DNA of 64,000 bases from Liquidambar formosana (GCA_039720395.1 CM077832.1:14202966-14266965), one strand, 5' to 3'; counted from the first letter of the stretch, positions 12,196 to 22,983 are shown. Numbers and translations are program-made. Notes: generated by a model not told the origin, from the sequence alone.

Positions 12196-12429
12196 TGACC
12201 CATTCATGACAATTAAATTCTATGATTCCAAATTTTGCACCAACTGGTGTGATTCCAAATTTCCAATCTATTTACTATAACGGTCCATTCATAACAATTA
12301 AATTCGATATGAAACACAATAGGGCATTTCAATCTCCATCAATTTTTAACGCGTAACAATTAAATTCTATTTGAAATACCCTATGGTATTTCGAGAGATT
12401 AATCGTTGTCACGACCCCATATTACCAAG

Positions 12430-12756
12430 CAGGGGCGGAGCTAGGATTTATCTCTAATAGGGGCACTGTGCTATGATTCTGTGAAGTGGGAATTGGGAAC
12501 TAAGAGCTCTGGAAAGCCTTTTTTTAAAAAAATTACTTTTTAGTAATCATTTTTCAATTTAATACCAAAAAAGGATCTTTTTGTCAACTTATTACAAATT
12601 GACTGTAAATATGTTTTAAAATGACTGCCATCTTTCTCTTTTTGGCATTATGTTGAGAAATAGTAATCAAATGATAATATTTCTCCCCCCCAAAAAAAAA
12701 AAACTTAGTTGAGCCACTGGGGGTACGTGCCCCCAAAGGCCCCTTGTCCGCCAGTG
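12430..12756. mobile_element. Non-autonomous hAT-type MITE
   Basis: 327-bp element with ends CAGGGGCGGA and TCCGCCAGTG (8 of 10 complementary). It is flanked by an 8-bp target duplication, TTACCAAG (12422-12429) and TTACCGAG (12757-12764), with one mismatch. An 8-bp TSD and CAG-type ends are the hAT signature. There is no coding capacity. An A/C-rich tract lies at 12685-12703. Confidence 0.85.
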
Positions 12757-12914
12757 TTACCGAGCCATGATCTAAGCTAGTAAAATGGGTTTATTTTGAT
12801 AAAACATTTTGATTTGGATGTGGATGGTTAGTATAATTAGATGAGCATTTTATATAAATTTTGGTGTGACCTGTTTGTAATTAGGACATGAAAACTTTAA
12901 AACCAACACTTGTT

Positions 12915-13169
12915 GTTGTTGTTGTTTGTTTGTTTGTTTGTTTGTTTTTTGTTTTTTTTTTTTTTTTTTCACCAAGTAACGAGGTGTCCAAACTATCAAA
13001 GCCCGACTAATTCCCACTCCCTACAGGGGGCCACTACCCCATGAGGTTGTTTAAAGCTTGGGCTAATAGCCCTGATTAGTGGTTTGCCATAGGAGAATGG
13101 TTGATTTCGAACCCGAGATGTCTGAGTTTACGGCTTACCCTTTTGCCGCCAGGTTAATTCTAGTTGGTT
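12915..13169 (-). mobile_element. tRNA-derived SINE with perfect 15-bp TSD
   Basis: On the minus strand the body starts near 13169 and carries a Pol III A box-like TGGCGGCAAAAGGG and, about 40 nt later, a B box GGTTCGAAATC. It ends in an A-rich tail followed by CAA/CAAA repeats (T-rich on plus, 12915-12970). The flanks are identical: AAACCAACACTTGTT at 12900-12914 and 13170-13184. Box spacing, tail and TSD together make this a textbook plant SINE insertion. The family name is not known to me. Confidence 0.88.
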
Positions 13170-13334
13170 AAACCAACACTTGTTTAGTCATTTAATAAAA
13201 TGAAAACTTTCCATTCATCATAAGGTATTAGCCCATGCATTGTAATCCACTTAATTCCTTTACATACATGATTAATACATACAACTTCATAAGTTAAGAT
13301 TACATGTCCAGCCCTGGTCATAATAAAATATTAT

Positions 13335-13634
13335 GGGCCTGTTTGGTTGTCTAATTCAAAATTAAATAATTTTAAATTTTTTACATAGTATTGAAAGCAC
13401 ATTCTGTTACTTGAATTAACAAATTCAAGAAAATGATAGTTATAATCACAAATAAGAGTGGCAATTCAAAATAGTAGTATTTCATAAATTCCTTAAAATC
13501 AATTCTACAACATCAATTATAGTGATAAGTATAACATTTTAAAATATTCTAATTTAAGATGATAGATTTATGCTTTCAATCCTATGTAAAATTTCTTAAA
13601 TTGTTTAATTTTGAACTGGACAGCCAAACAGGCC
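13335..13634. mobile_element. Foldback MITE with about 65-bp terminal inverted repeats
   Basis: The left end GGGCCTGTTTGGTTGTC pairs with the right end GACAGCCAAACAGGCC. Similarity of the inverted ends extends about 65 bp inward (13335-13400 versus 13570-13634), including AATTCAAAATTAAA and CATAGNATTGAAAGCA. The core is AT-rich and non-coding. The flanks (TTAT and TAAT) do not show an unambiguous duplication, so PIF/Harbinger versus hAT is left open. Confidence 0.85.
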
Positions 13635-14048
13635 TAATAGTTTAATTTGCTTAAAAATTGTTCAAAACAAGCAGCAAAAGTCAAACATTAATTCCATCCA
13701 ACAAGACATGCATCCAAGTATAGCATGCATCATCATCACTCTCAAGCAGAAATTTCTTTATATGTAATCATAAAAATAAAAATTACAACTTGAAATTATT
13801 CAAGCGCAATACATATGTGTACTAGCTAGTATGTTAAATAGGTGTTAATTTCCTCTTTTATTTGCTTGCAAAAGATAGGAGCAGAGTTTTGAGGGAGAGA
13901 GAGGAAAACAAATTAGGATGGACAGTTACGAATTAGGATCCTTGAAGTGTCAACTCAAACATCTGACGTAGTTGATTGGAAATTTGGAATAATACCAGTT
14001 GAAATAGAACCAGGACTCAAGCACATAAGCAGCATATTTTTGTATTGG

Positions 14049-14118
14049 AACTTGGAAGAGATGGCAGTCAAACTGGATTAGGCCAAAACGGGCCAGTGAA
14101 ACCTGATCCAAGCTAGTC
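14049..14118. repeat. Direct repeat, partner at 15784-15850
   Basis: About 65 bp (GGAAGAGATGGC...GGATTAGGCCAA...CCAATGAAACCTG) occur twice in the same orientation, 1.7 kb apart, at roughly 80% identity by eye. The MULE at 14586-15532 lies between them. The cause (older duplication or split element) is not clear. Confidence 0.6.
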
Positions 14119-14216
14119 AAACAGGATTGGGCCGGGTCAACCCACATTATTTTGGTTTGCCCGCATCGCCCACTATAATTTAACTCGTGTCCGGGTGTGG
14201 GTCTGTTTCAACAAAA

Positions 14217-14248
<32 letters not shown>

Positions 14249-14585
14249 CGAAGGGGAATTTAAACAATGCGGGGGTGGGTTATGTTACTTATATACCAAG
14301 TGAGATTAAAACAAAAAGGATAAAAATCATTTTAGTATCTAGAATTTTTTCAAATTTCAATGTGATACATAAATTATTATTTTTTTTTCAATTTAACATT
14401 TAAATTTCACTGTCATGCCCAAATATAGTCCCAACTTCAAACGTCATCTAAATGCTTAATGGACACGTCACGTGCCAAACATGTGAGTGACACATGGCAT
14501 CCAAATGATTGTTGAATAGTTATTGAATGAAAATTACTAAAGTTATATTTTAATAGCATTATTAACATATCAGTTATAAAACTTA

Positions 14586-15532
14586 GGGTAAATTATGCTT
14601 ACACCCCTTTTAGTATCTGACAATTATAGATACATCCCTTTTCGTTTATGAAATTATACTAACACCCCCTACTTTTCAAAATAAACTATAGTAACACCCC
14701 CTCAATCTAACCATAGTTAATAATTCCATCCAAATTGACTTATGTCATGTTTATTTTTTTCAAAAATACCTAGATTACCCTTAGATACTTATTCTTTGAA
14801 CATTTAAACAATATAATTTTACATAATCTCACTTTTGTTGTTTTCCTAAACAAGCAAAACACCTTTATGTTTTTCTCTAATTTGTTAATATCTTGAGCTC
14901 AAAAAAAAATTGTTAATATATTATTTATTTATTTATTTTTATAAAGAGATGATAGAATTAATAGATAAAAGGAATAATAAAGCAACACACACTATATCCC
15001 ATAACTCTTTAATAGATCCTTAAAAATTTTGTCTATTTTGATTGTGCCAAATTATCCACATTAGCCTCATAGCTAGTTCTATCTCATCTTCGTTCACATT
15101 AACTTCTCAACAATATCATCCTAACTTGAACTCGAGCATTCCCAATAATATTTTAATATATTTTTAATTTTTTAAAAATATTTTTATTTTCATTCATCAC
15201 CCATCTCTGCACTCCTAAAAAATAGAGCATAAAGTCCAATTAAATTTTATTACCATACACATGCACAAAAATAAAAAAAGAAAAAGAATCCAACTAAAAA
15301 TGGAGTCATGGTGTAGATCCGATTTTATCAAATTGCATTGATAAAGAGGAGAGGGAAAGAGAGAGAGATATGTTAAACAATGCAATTTACAAGGGTATTG
15401 ATGTCATTTTATGTGTATGGTTAACCCTGTTAAATTAACTATCCTGACAGGGGGTGTCAATGTAATTCAAAAATGAGAAGAGTTGCATCTGTAATTATCA
15501 AAGACTAAAGGGGTTGTAAGTGTAATTTACCT
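14586..15532. mobile_element. Non-autonomous MULE (Mutator-like), long TIRs
   Basis: The ends are inverted copies of GGGTAAATTATGCTTACACC / AGGTAAATTACACTTACA, with similarity reaching roughly 100 bp inward. This includes TCTGACAATTATAGAT on one side and TTTGATAATTACAGAT on the other. The flanks carry a perfect 9-bp duplication TAAAACTTA (14577-14585 and 15533-15541), the Mutator-type TSD length. 947 bp, no transposase. The T-rich middle has no recognised captured gene. Confidence 0.85.
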
Positions 15533-15845
15533 TAAAACTTAAAAGTATATAACTATATATTAATAATTAATTTATTAATATATTTATTTCAAAAAGTTCA
15601 TAAATATAAGTTACACTTATACAAATGATTGTTGCATATTTGTATTTTTCAATAACTATTTGATTTTGTACCCTAAGAAACTAAGGCTTGAAGCCCTAAA
15701 AGCCTAGGCCCATAGGCTGGGCGGGGTGGGGCCTCACATTTTCTTTCATAGCCCGGCTGGGCTGGCCTAACTGAAGGCCACGGTTGGAAGAGATGGCTGT
15801 CCAACCGGATTAGGCCAACTAGGGGCCAATGAAACCTGGTCCAAT

Positions 15846-15947
15846 CAGCGCTGCGATGCCCTTGATGCTCGCATCGCAATCCTCAAGTCTTTCATCAAAG
15901 CCACAAAAGAGCTCATTCTGCCCAAGTCCATCACATCTTTCAGTTAA
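15846..15947 (+). other. Possible C-terminal coding fragment
   Basis: An open stretch of 33 codons ends at TAA 15945-15947 and reads like the end of an alpha-helical protein (DALDARIAILKSFIKATKEL). Codon use looks more gene-like than the surrounding AT-rich DNA. No start or upstream exon is visible. It could be a captured or leftover exon fragment, or chance. I do not recognise it. Confidence 0.3.
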
Positions 15948-15994
15948 TTTGTTGTGTGGGGGATCATATATTAGGGGTATTTACTAGTTAGCTT

Positions 15995-16094
15995 NNNNNN
16001 NNNNNNNNNNNNNNNNNNNNNNNNNNNNNNNNNNNNNNNNNNNNNNNNNNNNNNNNNNNNNNNNNNNNNNNNNNNNNNNNNNNNNNNNNNNNNN
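15995..16094. other. Assembly gap (100 N)
   Basis: Exactly 100 N, a conventional placeholder for a gap of unknown length. The sequence to its right resumes inside the 5' LTR of element 1 at the position equivalent to 31066. At least about 256 bp of LTR plus the element's left junction and target duplication are therefore missing. Confidence 0.98.
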
Positions 16095-18601
16095 GATGCA
16101 AACAGTATTTCTAGGTTCAATTTGGTAAGTCAATGGCTCGGGATTAAAATGGCTCGATGTAGTTCAAGTGGTTATTGACCCTTCCTTGGGTTAGCTCTAA
16201 TTGACTCACAATTACCAACCAAATCTTTCAAATTGACTTTCATTAGTCATCATTTTGTACCGGTTGTCATCTTAAGTCCCGTGGCCCTGATGATGAGTTT
16301 AGGCGGTTATTTACGGATTATCCTTGAAGAATTAGTGCGAATCACAGCATGAGATTTTTGGTTAAAATGAAAAGAAAATTATTTTATTAAATTAGCCATT
16401 TTTATCATGACACTAACACGTGTACGTATGTGATGAGTGTGTGTACGCACATACGATACATGTGCATGCGTGTTAGCGTCAGTCTCCCAATTTTTATAAA
16501 AGACAATTTCCTTTTCCTATTCAGATTAGAAGTCTTTTAATCATTATAAAATACCTTTTGATTATTCTCCAAGGAAACCTAGTCCAGGAAGGAAAGGGAA
16601 ACTCCAGATTTCAGCTATAAATACTCTCTTAATGTCTTTAAACAAGGGAGGAGAAGAGGGTTTGGAGGGAGTGAAATTCGTCATAATTCAGCAGTAGATT
16701 TTCTGAAAACCAGCAGTCGTATTTTAATCATAACTTTTTCATCCGAAGTCAGAATTTGATGAAATTGGTCTTGTTAGAAAGATAATTCAATTCTCTACAA
16801 CTTTGTATTTCACAAGCTTTGTCCAAATCCAAGGTTTCCATACCCAAAAACTCGATTGCAGTTGCTGCTGCTGCAAAGTGACGAGAATCACTTTTTCTTT
16901 TCTCTTGTTCTCTTTTTGTTTTCTATTTCTTTTCAAAGTTGAGTAAGTTTTGATCTCTTTGCTGTGATACCACTTTGACAAAGAGGAGGATTCGTGTTGG
17001 TTTGATTCACTCTAAAGACCTGAGGAGCCACGAACAATTACAAACACAAGGGGAGCCACTTCCTAAGGTATTCTCCTTCTCTATTCAAGCTTAAACTAGG
17101 TTTTCATATGGGTTAGGCTTATTGCATGTTAAAGGTGACTTTTTTATCATGTATTAACACTCTAGCTAGTTAATATACATGGAATATCTATTTTTTATCT
17201 ACTGTTTAGCATGCTTTAGGGCTGTCCTTTAGGTTTTTAATGCATAGTTATGATTCGTGTGCTCCTATTGTCCTTGTGTTAGGATTAGTGTTATTGCATG
17301 TTAGAGTTAGGATTTTCATCATGTTATATTGCTTTAGTTAGTTAATATGCATGATTTAATTTCTGTTTAGTTTGGTTTTAGCATGATTAAAGTATGTTTT
17401 GTATGTTTTTAAGCATATTTGTGAGTTTAGGGTTTTAGAGTCATTGTTTCGTGTTGTTTTCATATAGCATAATAAAGTAGACTTTTTTATTTGGTTTTTC
17501 TTCGTGTTTGCTGTATATGTTTTTCATATGGAGTAAACATGATAGTTTTGCATGCATGTTAGTATGTTTTAGGGTTTTTATGCATGATATGGTTCTAGGA
17601 ATATGTTAGGACTTATTATTATTCGTTGTTTTTGCTATTGGCATGCTTAATGGATGATTTTAGGTCATAATACTATTCTGTCCAGATTTGCATGTTAGTG
17701 TTTTTGCATGGTTTTGAGCACTTGTAAGGGTGCAAATAGGTGTGGTATTTGTCCCATGGCAAATAGGGCTGCTTATGTCTGAAATGGCTAAATGCTTGGA
17801 GCTAATTGCGCTCAGGTAAGTGGGTGTGAAGGTGCCCCAATTCACCTTTCTTCTTAACTCATTCTCTTCTCCCTATTAGGGTTAATTTTTAATATGATCC
17901 TATGGTTTAATTAGAGGTTTCCTTAACCAACAAAATTCTGGTTTTTATTAAAGTTTCCATTTTGTGGATTTCTTTCCTAAAATCAAACTTTCTATCATAT
18001 TCAACTCTTTTGATCAAATAAGGAAACCTAGGGTTTTTACCATAGGTTTGTATTAGGATTTAACCTTAGTTCTAATCGAACTACGTGGACTTTGATCCAT
18101 GTATTTCGTTGCATGGTACGTAGGCGCTCTTCGTGAGGCTCAAGTCCGTTCTAGGATCCAAGCATCCTAGGTTTATTTATGTTTTCTTTTCTTCTTTTTG
18201 TTTTCTGTTTTTATTTGCTTATTATGCATGGATGGATGAATGAAATATATGATATGCATGCAATTCTTGTGATGATATACTTGCTGATTTTTCTATGGAA
18301 AGACTTTAATTTAGCCCAAATGAACTGAGAGACCGAAAGGGTGACATGGGTGCCTATAGGCTTTGCCTAGAACCTTCCCATGTCATAACTTAGCCTCCGA
18401 ATCCCCGATTTCTTTGGTTTTCGAAAGATTGGTTTTTGCCTTTCCTTTTTTATGGAGTCATTCAAATTGTTTTCCTAAAACAAACTATTTTTAGGGTTTT
18501 CCTTGTTTCCTTTAAAAAATAAGGTGGCGACTCCTTTCCTTTTTCTTTTTCAAACCCACTTTCTTTTCAATCCCTCGTGGGCCCAATTTCCGGGGTTCAC
18601 A
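16095..18601 (+). mobile_element. Element 1 5' LTR (left end lost in gap)
   Basis: 2507 bp nearly identical to 31066-33578. I noticed roughly a dozen or more scattered single-base and short-indel differences without a full count, which suggests a recent insertion. A TATA box TATAAATA is at 16616-16623. The LTR ends GGGGTTCACA immediately before the primer binding site. The U3 contains an imperfect hairpin (16413-16476) with nested arms CTAACACG/CGTGTTAG and CGTATGTG/CACATACG, about 140 bp upstream of the TATA box. Confidence 0.93.
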
Positions 18602-18602
18602 G

Positions 18603-18622
18603 TTTGGCGACTCCACTGGGGA
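18603..18622 (+). other. Primer binding site, tRNA-Arg type
   Basis: TTTGGCGACTCCACTGGGGA starts 2 bp after the LTR end. TGGCGACTCCACTGGGGA matches the complement of a plant tRNA-Arg 3' end and is the type used by Tat/Ogre-lineage elements. The inverted element 2 has the same site at 33824-33845 on the minus strand. Confidence 0.85.
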
Positions 18623-19411
18623 TTTGTGGGCTAGACTCTATAAAGTTTAATTGGGCTAGGTTAATTTCTTATGTTTAATTAAAATCAATCACATTGCATC
18701 CGCTTGATTGTGTGCTTTCATTTATTGCATTGTGTGCGCAAACTCTTGCATGTTAGGATCGATGTCCCTCGATGTATCCTTGCCAACGATCGGCCTAGTC
18801 TCAACCTTGGTTTTCCTGATTCCATGTGTTGGGGCGAAAGCTATCAACCTCTCTTGCCTAGTACCCTTGGGCTTGCCCTTGGGTATATTAAATGAGTTAA
18901 TCACGTACTGCTGGACCCACGCGGCGTTCTTGATGCCACATGTGGTTAGGTATAAGGATTGCTCAAGCAAGTGAAGGACCCTAGCCTACCCTTATCATTA
19001 GTCCATATAGACAGACTTGTAGGACACTACGGTCTCACCTTTATGCACCCACAATTGTTTGTAATGATGCTATGCTGTGTTTGTGGTGTGAAGCTTTATA
19101 TCTTATGCCCTTAATATAGACCTTTAAACCCTAGCCTTCGTTAAGGCCATGGGTTAGGAGGAATAAATTAAGGAAATAGGATGTAAAGCTATGTTTGTGA
19201 TGTGCTAGTCCTAGGGGATTAATTAAACCTAATTGAAGGACTCTATGCCCTATTCTTTAAAACATACCCTTAATCCATGATCCCTGTAAAGGTAATTGGA
19301 TAAAAGGAATGAATTAATTGAACATGGTGTAGAGACCGAGTTCATTAAGGAAAATATGGAGGTTTAGGACAGATCCTTAGGCTAAAGGTTAAAACTTTTC
19401 TATCCATAGAC
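18623..19411 (+). other. Element 1 untranslated leader
   Basis: No convincing coding frame. The first 270 bp are repeated in inverted orientation at 33579-33846, where they belong to element 2. The leader ends just before the gag frame. Confidence 0.75.
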
Positions 19412-20659
19412 GTGCTGGCTTGGATCCGCAATCCACAAGGGCGTCTAGTGAGTGTTGAGTCTACCCATCAGACAGACATGGCCGACGAAAGAACTAGTGA
19501 GGGGCACTTTGACCTTGAGGCTTGCCTGAAAGCCATCATGGCCAAGCTTGACCATACCGCCGAGACATCCGATACCGCATTGAAAATGGCTCAAGAGAAC
19601 CAACAGAAGATGGCGGATCTTGAACAAAATGGCTTTAAGGCCCATTCCTCGGGTATACCTCATGGGGCTGGCACCGAAGAGGGACCTCAATCCAATAAGA
19701 ACACCAAGACAAGGGGGGAAAGTAGCTCGAAACCTGAGGTCACCGACCTAGAAGGGGAAGCCAAGGGGAAAGGTTCTAGCAGTGATTCCGTGTTAGCTAG
19801 CAAGGTAGAAGCTTTGGAGAGAACCATAAAAGGGATTCGCAGGGCTGATGACATGGTCGATGTGCAGACTCTATCCCTGTTTCCAACGGCTCGTATTCCA
19901 CTACAATTCAAGATGCCGGAGTTAGAAAAGTTCGATGGGACGGGTTGCCCTAAGACTCATTTGAAGATGTACGTGCGAGCTATGCACCCTCGAGGGGCTA
20001 CTGACGAGCTTTTAGCTCAAATGTTCCATGAAACCTTGGCCACTTCTGCTTTGAAATGGTTCTTATCCTTGGATGAGAATAAAACCCGGACTTGGGAAGA
20101 CATATGCAATGAGTTTTTAGAGCACTACAAGTATAACACAGAGGTGGACGTTACTCGAAGGGACCTAGAAACTACCAAGCAAGGGGCTCATGAAACTTTC
20201 TCCGCTTACATTACAAGGTGGAGACAAAAGGCGTCGAGAATGACGGATAGGCCGAATGAGGAGGACCAAATTCAGTTAGTGGTTAAGAACCTACTGCCCG
20301 TGTATCACAAGCACCTATTTGCCCACTATTTCCCAAATTTCAAAGCTCTCATTGGGGCTGGCACGCAGGTTGAAGATGCTATCAATGATGGGACAATCAA
20401 GACTGAGGAAGTGAGGAGTCGCAAGACAAACTTTACTGGGAAGAACAATGCCGAGGTCAACACCATAACTCAACCAATCCAACCCTTTTCTCTCAATGAT
20501 GTCAACCCACCTCGCCAATTCACTGACCTATTCATGCCACTCGAAAGAGTCCTTGAAAAGCTCATAAGTCGTGACCTATTGAAGCCACTCGACCCAAGAC
20601 CTCCACCAAATCCCTTACCCAAGAGCTACAATGAAAATGAGTACTGCAAGTACCATTAA
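19412..20659 (+). CDS. gag: Gag of element 1 (Tat-lineage), ends at premature TAA
   Basis: Structural polyprotein of a Ty3/gypsy element, expected to form the cytoplasmic particle. The first ATG is at 19412. A second in-frame ATG at 19478 (MADERTSEGHFD) is an alternative start. Residues 1-150 are charged and low-complexity. The retrotransposon gag core is at about 170-300 (KFDGTGCPKTHLKMYVRAM, then TWEDICNEFLEHY and ETFSAYITRWRQKASRM). The frame stops at TAA 20657-20659, in the middle of a CxxH...HxxxxC zinc-knuckle-like motif (EYCKYH, then KGHATNRC beyond the stop). The same frame continues uninterrupted on the far side, so this stop is most simply a nonsense mutation. Continues as the 20660-21046 and 21047-22816 features. 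Confidence 0.9.
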   Translation: MLAWIRNPQGRLVSVESTHQTDMADERTSEGHFDLEACLKAIMAKLDHTAETSDTALKMAQENQQKMADLEQNGFKAHSSGIPHGAGTEEGPQSNKNTKTRGESSSKPEVTDLEGEAKGKGSSSDSVLASKVEALERTIKGIRRADDMVDVQTLSLFPTARIPLQFKMPELEKFDGTGCPKTHLKMYVRAMHPRGATDELLAQMFHETLATSALKWFLSLDENKTRTWEDICNEFLEHYKYNTEVDVTRRDLETTKQGAHETFSAYITRWRQKASRMTDRPNEEDQIQLVVKNLLPVYHKHLFAHYFPNFKALIGAGTQVEDAINDGTIKTEEVRSRKTNFTGKNNAEVNTITQPIQPFSLNDVNPPRQFTDLFMPLERVLEKLISRDLLKPLDPRPPPNPLPKSYNENEYCKYH

Positions 20660-21046
20660 TCCAAAGGCCATGCCACCAATCGCTGTATTCGCCTTCGCCA
20701 CCAAGTCCAAGACCTCATTGACAAGCAAGTCATTTCACCACCAACCCGTCCAAATGTCACCCGTAATCCTCTCCCATCACACAACAACACACCCCCACCT
20801 AACACCATAAATGCTATTGGGGTTGAATCCTCTCGCCCTCGCCATCCCATAAGACAATACACTCCGCTCCCCATGACCTTAACCCGTCTCTTCACCATTT
20901 GCCGCAATAACAGCCTTATCATGCCACTTCCACCAAAGCCAAGACCATCAACCCCTCACCAATATTGCCAATACCATCGTGCACCCGGCCATGACACCGA
21001 GGCTTGTTCTATACTAAAGAAGATCATCCAAGACCTCATTGACTAA
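20660..21046 (+). pseudogene. Gag zinc-knuckle region between two in-frame TAA codons
   Basis: Same frame as gag. It holds the end of one cysteine/histidine motif (HATNRC, then RLRHQVQDLIDK) and a second complete repeat of it (YCQYHRAPGHDTEAC, then LKKIIQDLID). A proline-rich linker lies between them. It ends in a second TAA at 21044-21046. The paired Cys/His motifs followed by QDLID are typical of plant Tat/Athila gag C-termini, where they bind nucleic acid. Both stops being TAA in an otherwise intact frame argues for two point mutations rather than frameshifts. Confidence 0.8.
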
Positions 21047-22816
21047 AAGGTTTTGTTGTTGCCAAAGAAATCTATTCAACAAGAGCTGAAAGAAAGATAT
21101 GAAGCAGGGGATCCTCAGGTTGGCCTATTAGGTGAATCGTCGGGGAAATATGATTACTATGTGCTGTACTCAAGCCCAAGTCCGATATCAGATGAGCCGA
21201 TAGTCCCTTCAGGTTGGGATGACTTGCCGACAGAGATGGAGAGCATCGACATGATAGAATGGGATGACTTGATGAATGACTCCGAGGAAGGCCATGACAT
21301 ATGGGCTAGCGATGATGAGTTGGACCATATAACCAGAGGGGGTCGTCATTTCAAGCCCCCCCACCTAGAATCTGAAAATCCGTTGGAAGATTTGGAAGGG
21401 CAGAGGTGTCCTAGCTTGCAAGAAGAAGAGGATGAAGTGCTTAGGCAACTGAAGAAGACCAATGCCAACATCACTATTTGGGGCTTGCTCATGGCCTCAC
21501 ATAAGCACAGACAGACCGTGTTGAAACTGTTGAATCAGATACAAGTGCCTGTTGACACATCCCCCGAGGGATTGGTACATTTGGTGAATCCAACTCCCAA
21601 GAACTCAACCATCGTGTTCACCGATGTAGACCTACCTAAAAACGGGCCGAGCCATTCTCAAGCTCTCTATGTGACCGTTGACACTATGGGGAAGAGGGTT
21701 CCCACCGTTCTTATCGACAATGGGTCCGCACTGAATGTATGTCCTCTCCGAACTGCCACTGTTTTGGGTTTGGGACCCACTGATTTCACGCCATCTGGGC
21801 AGACCGTAAGAGCTTATGACAACACCCGCCGAGAAGTAATAGGGGTGGTTACTTTGCCTGTTATCATGGGACCCACTGAATTTAGGGTGGAATTCCAAGT
21901 GTTAGATGTGCCGTCATGTTTCAACTTGCTGTTGGGCCGACCTTGGATCCATCCCGCTGGGGCTGTGCCATCTTCACTCTATCAAAAGGTGAAGTTTCCA
22001 TATGAAGGAGCCATAGTAACGCTTCAAGGGGACTATGAATTGAAACTCGCAGGTGTGCCTATATGTGAGATACAACCCGAATCAGCAGCGATACCGCTAT
22101 CTGGGTTTGACTATGTCCAATGCATTGAGAAAGAGCTCGAAAAGGGTGAATTAATACCCTTGGACTTTTGCCCCCATGGCAACTTGCATGTTGGTGAAAT
22201 CATGAGAAGGATGAGTTTCTTCCCAGGCATAGGGCTAGGGCGTCGCCAACAAGGGATCCCTACGTCTATTCAAAGCCGTGTCACCTCATATACTTTTGGG
22301 TTAGGATATGAGCCCTCCAAAAATGATTATGCGGAAATGCTGAAGAGGAACAAAGAGAAAGTAAGAGCCAAAGCCGAGGGAAGGGTGCCAGACCTGAAGA
22401 TCTCGCCATATCGACCTACTTTGAATGGTTACTTCGTCAAAAAAGAGGATGATTTTCTATATTGCGGGTTTCCAGAGCCCACCTTTGACCAAGCTACCAA
22501 GATCCGAGTTCCGGGTTTTGAAATCTTCTTCACCGAATGGTATCCAATCACAGCTGAAATGGTGGATGATGATGCCATCAATGATGAGTTCTGGGAAAAG
22601 AAAGAGGAGGACTGGGCAGAGAACCTTGATGCGGGGGCTATGACTGAAATGTTCCAAGATGTGATCCTCACCGTGGAAGACTCGACCATTGAAGAACTCC
22701 AGGGTTCATCCATTAGCCATGCTACCGTGCCATTCCTGAATTGGTACCTTGAATGTGGTGTCATTGCGGAGATCCATGAAGAAGAAGACCTTGGCCTACC
22801 TGATAGCAGCTTGTAG
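21047..22816 (+). CDS. Protease with G-patch region, element 1
   Basis: Same frame as gag, after the TAA at 21044-21046. The first part (to about residue 190) is acidic linker. The retropepsin domain spans about residues 205-330. Its active-site loop reads VLIDNGSALNV, with the catalytic Asp near residue 222. DNGS instead of DTG/DSG is usual in this plant lineage. LLGRPWIH is the second conserved strand. At about 380-425 a G-patch-like segment follows (FFPGIGLGRRQQGI, then FGLGYEP), an RNA-binding glycine motif known from plant gypsy elements. The frame closes with TAG at 22814-22816. A predicted GT-AG intron starting at 22813 would skip that stop and join this frame to RT. Confidence 0.88.
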   Translation, partial: KVLLLPKKSIQQELKERYEAGDPQVGLLGESSGKYDYYVLYSSPSPISDEPIVPSGWDDLPTEMESIDMIEWDDLMNDSEEGHDIWASDDELDHITRGGRHFKPPHLESENPLEDLEGQRCPSLQEEEDEVLRQLKKTNANITIWGLLMASHKHRQTVLKLLNQIQVPVDTSPEGLVHLVNPTPKNSTIVFTDVDLPKNGPSHSQALYVTVDTMGKRVPTVLIDNGSALNVCPLRTATVLGLGPTDFTPSGQTVRAYDNTRREVIGVVTLPVIMGPTEFRVEFQVLDVPSCFNLLLGRPWIHPAGAVPSSLYQKVKFPYEGAIVTLQGDYELKLAGVPICEIQPESAAIPLSGFDYVQCIEKELEKGELIPLDFCPHGNLHVGEIMRRMSFFPGIGLGRRQQGIPTSIQSRVTSYTFGLGYEPSKNDYAEMLKRNKEKVRAKAEGRVPDLKISPYRPTLNGYFVKKEDDFLYCGFPEPTFDQATKIRVPGFEIFFTEWYPITAEMVDDDAINDEFWEKKEEDWAENLDAGAMTEMFQDVILTVEDSTIEELQGSSISHATVPFLNWYLECGVIAEIHEEEDLGLPDSSL

Positions 22817-22983
22817 GTGTCTTAGTTTAGTAATATTTCCCTAATTCAATAAGATGTATCTACTTTACTCACTTTGTGGAGTCATAGTATTGATACAGAT
22901 TTGTTTGTTTTCCTTCTTTCTTTTGTGTGTCATTCCCATTATTCCTAGTCAATAAAGTGTGCTTTCTTTCTCTATATATGCAG
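22813..22983 (+). other. Predicted GT-AG intron between protease and RT
   Basis: Donor GTAGGT (22813-22818) sits inside the last two codons of the protease frame. Acceptor TATATGCAG (ending 22983) follows a pyrimidine-rich tract (TGCTTTCTTTCTC). Removing these 171 bp leaves two exon bases (TT) before the junction and one (T) after it. The protease frame then continues through six codons into the ATG at 23003 of the RT frame without a stop. An intron between protease and RT is a known hallmark of Ogre/Tat elements. Splicing in this copy is inferred, not observed. Confidence 0.75.

Noticed and set aside
13081..13150. A functional tRNA gene at the SINE B box
   Set aside because: Only A and B boxes are present. 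There is no cloverleaf, and the A tail and TSD identify a SINE.
17660..17845. 61-codon minus-strand frame, repeated at 32638-32823
   Set aside because: Identical because it lies in the two LTRs of element 1. No coding signal and no conservation in the related LTRs.
22817..22822. Alternative splice donor GTGTCT for the protease-RT intron
   Set aside because: Using it retains the TAG stop in the exon, so it would not join the frames. GTAGGT at 22813 does.
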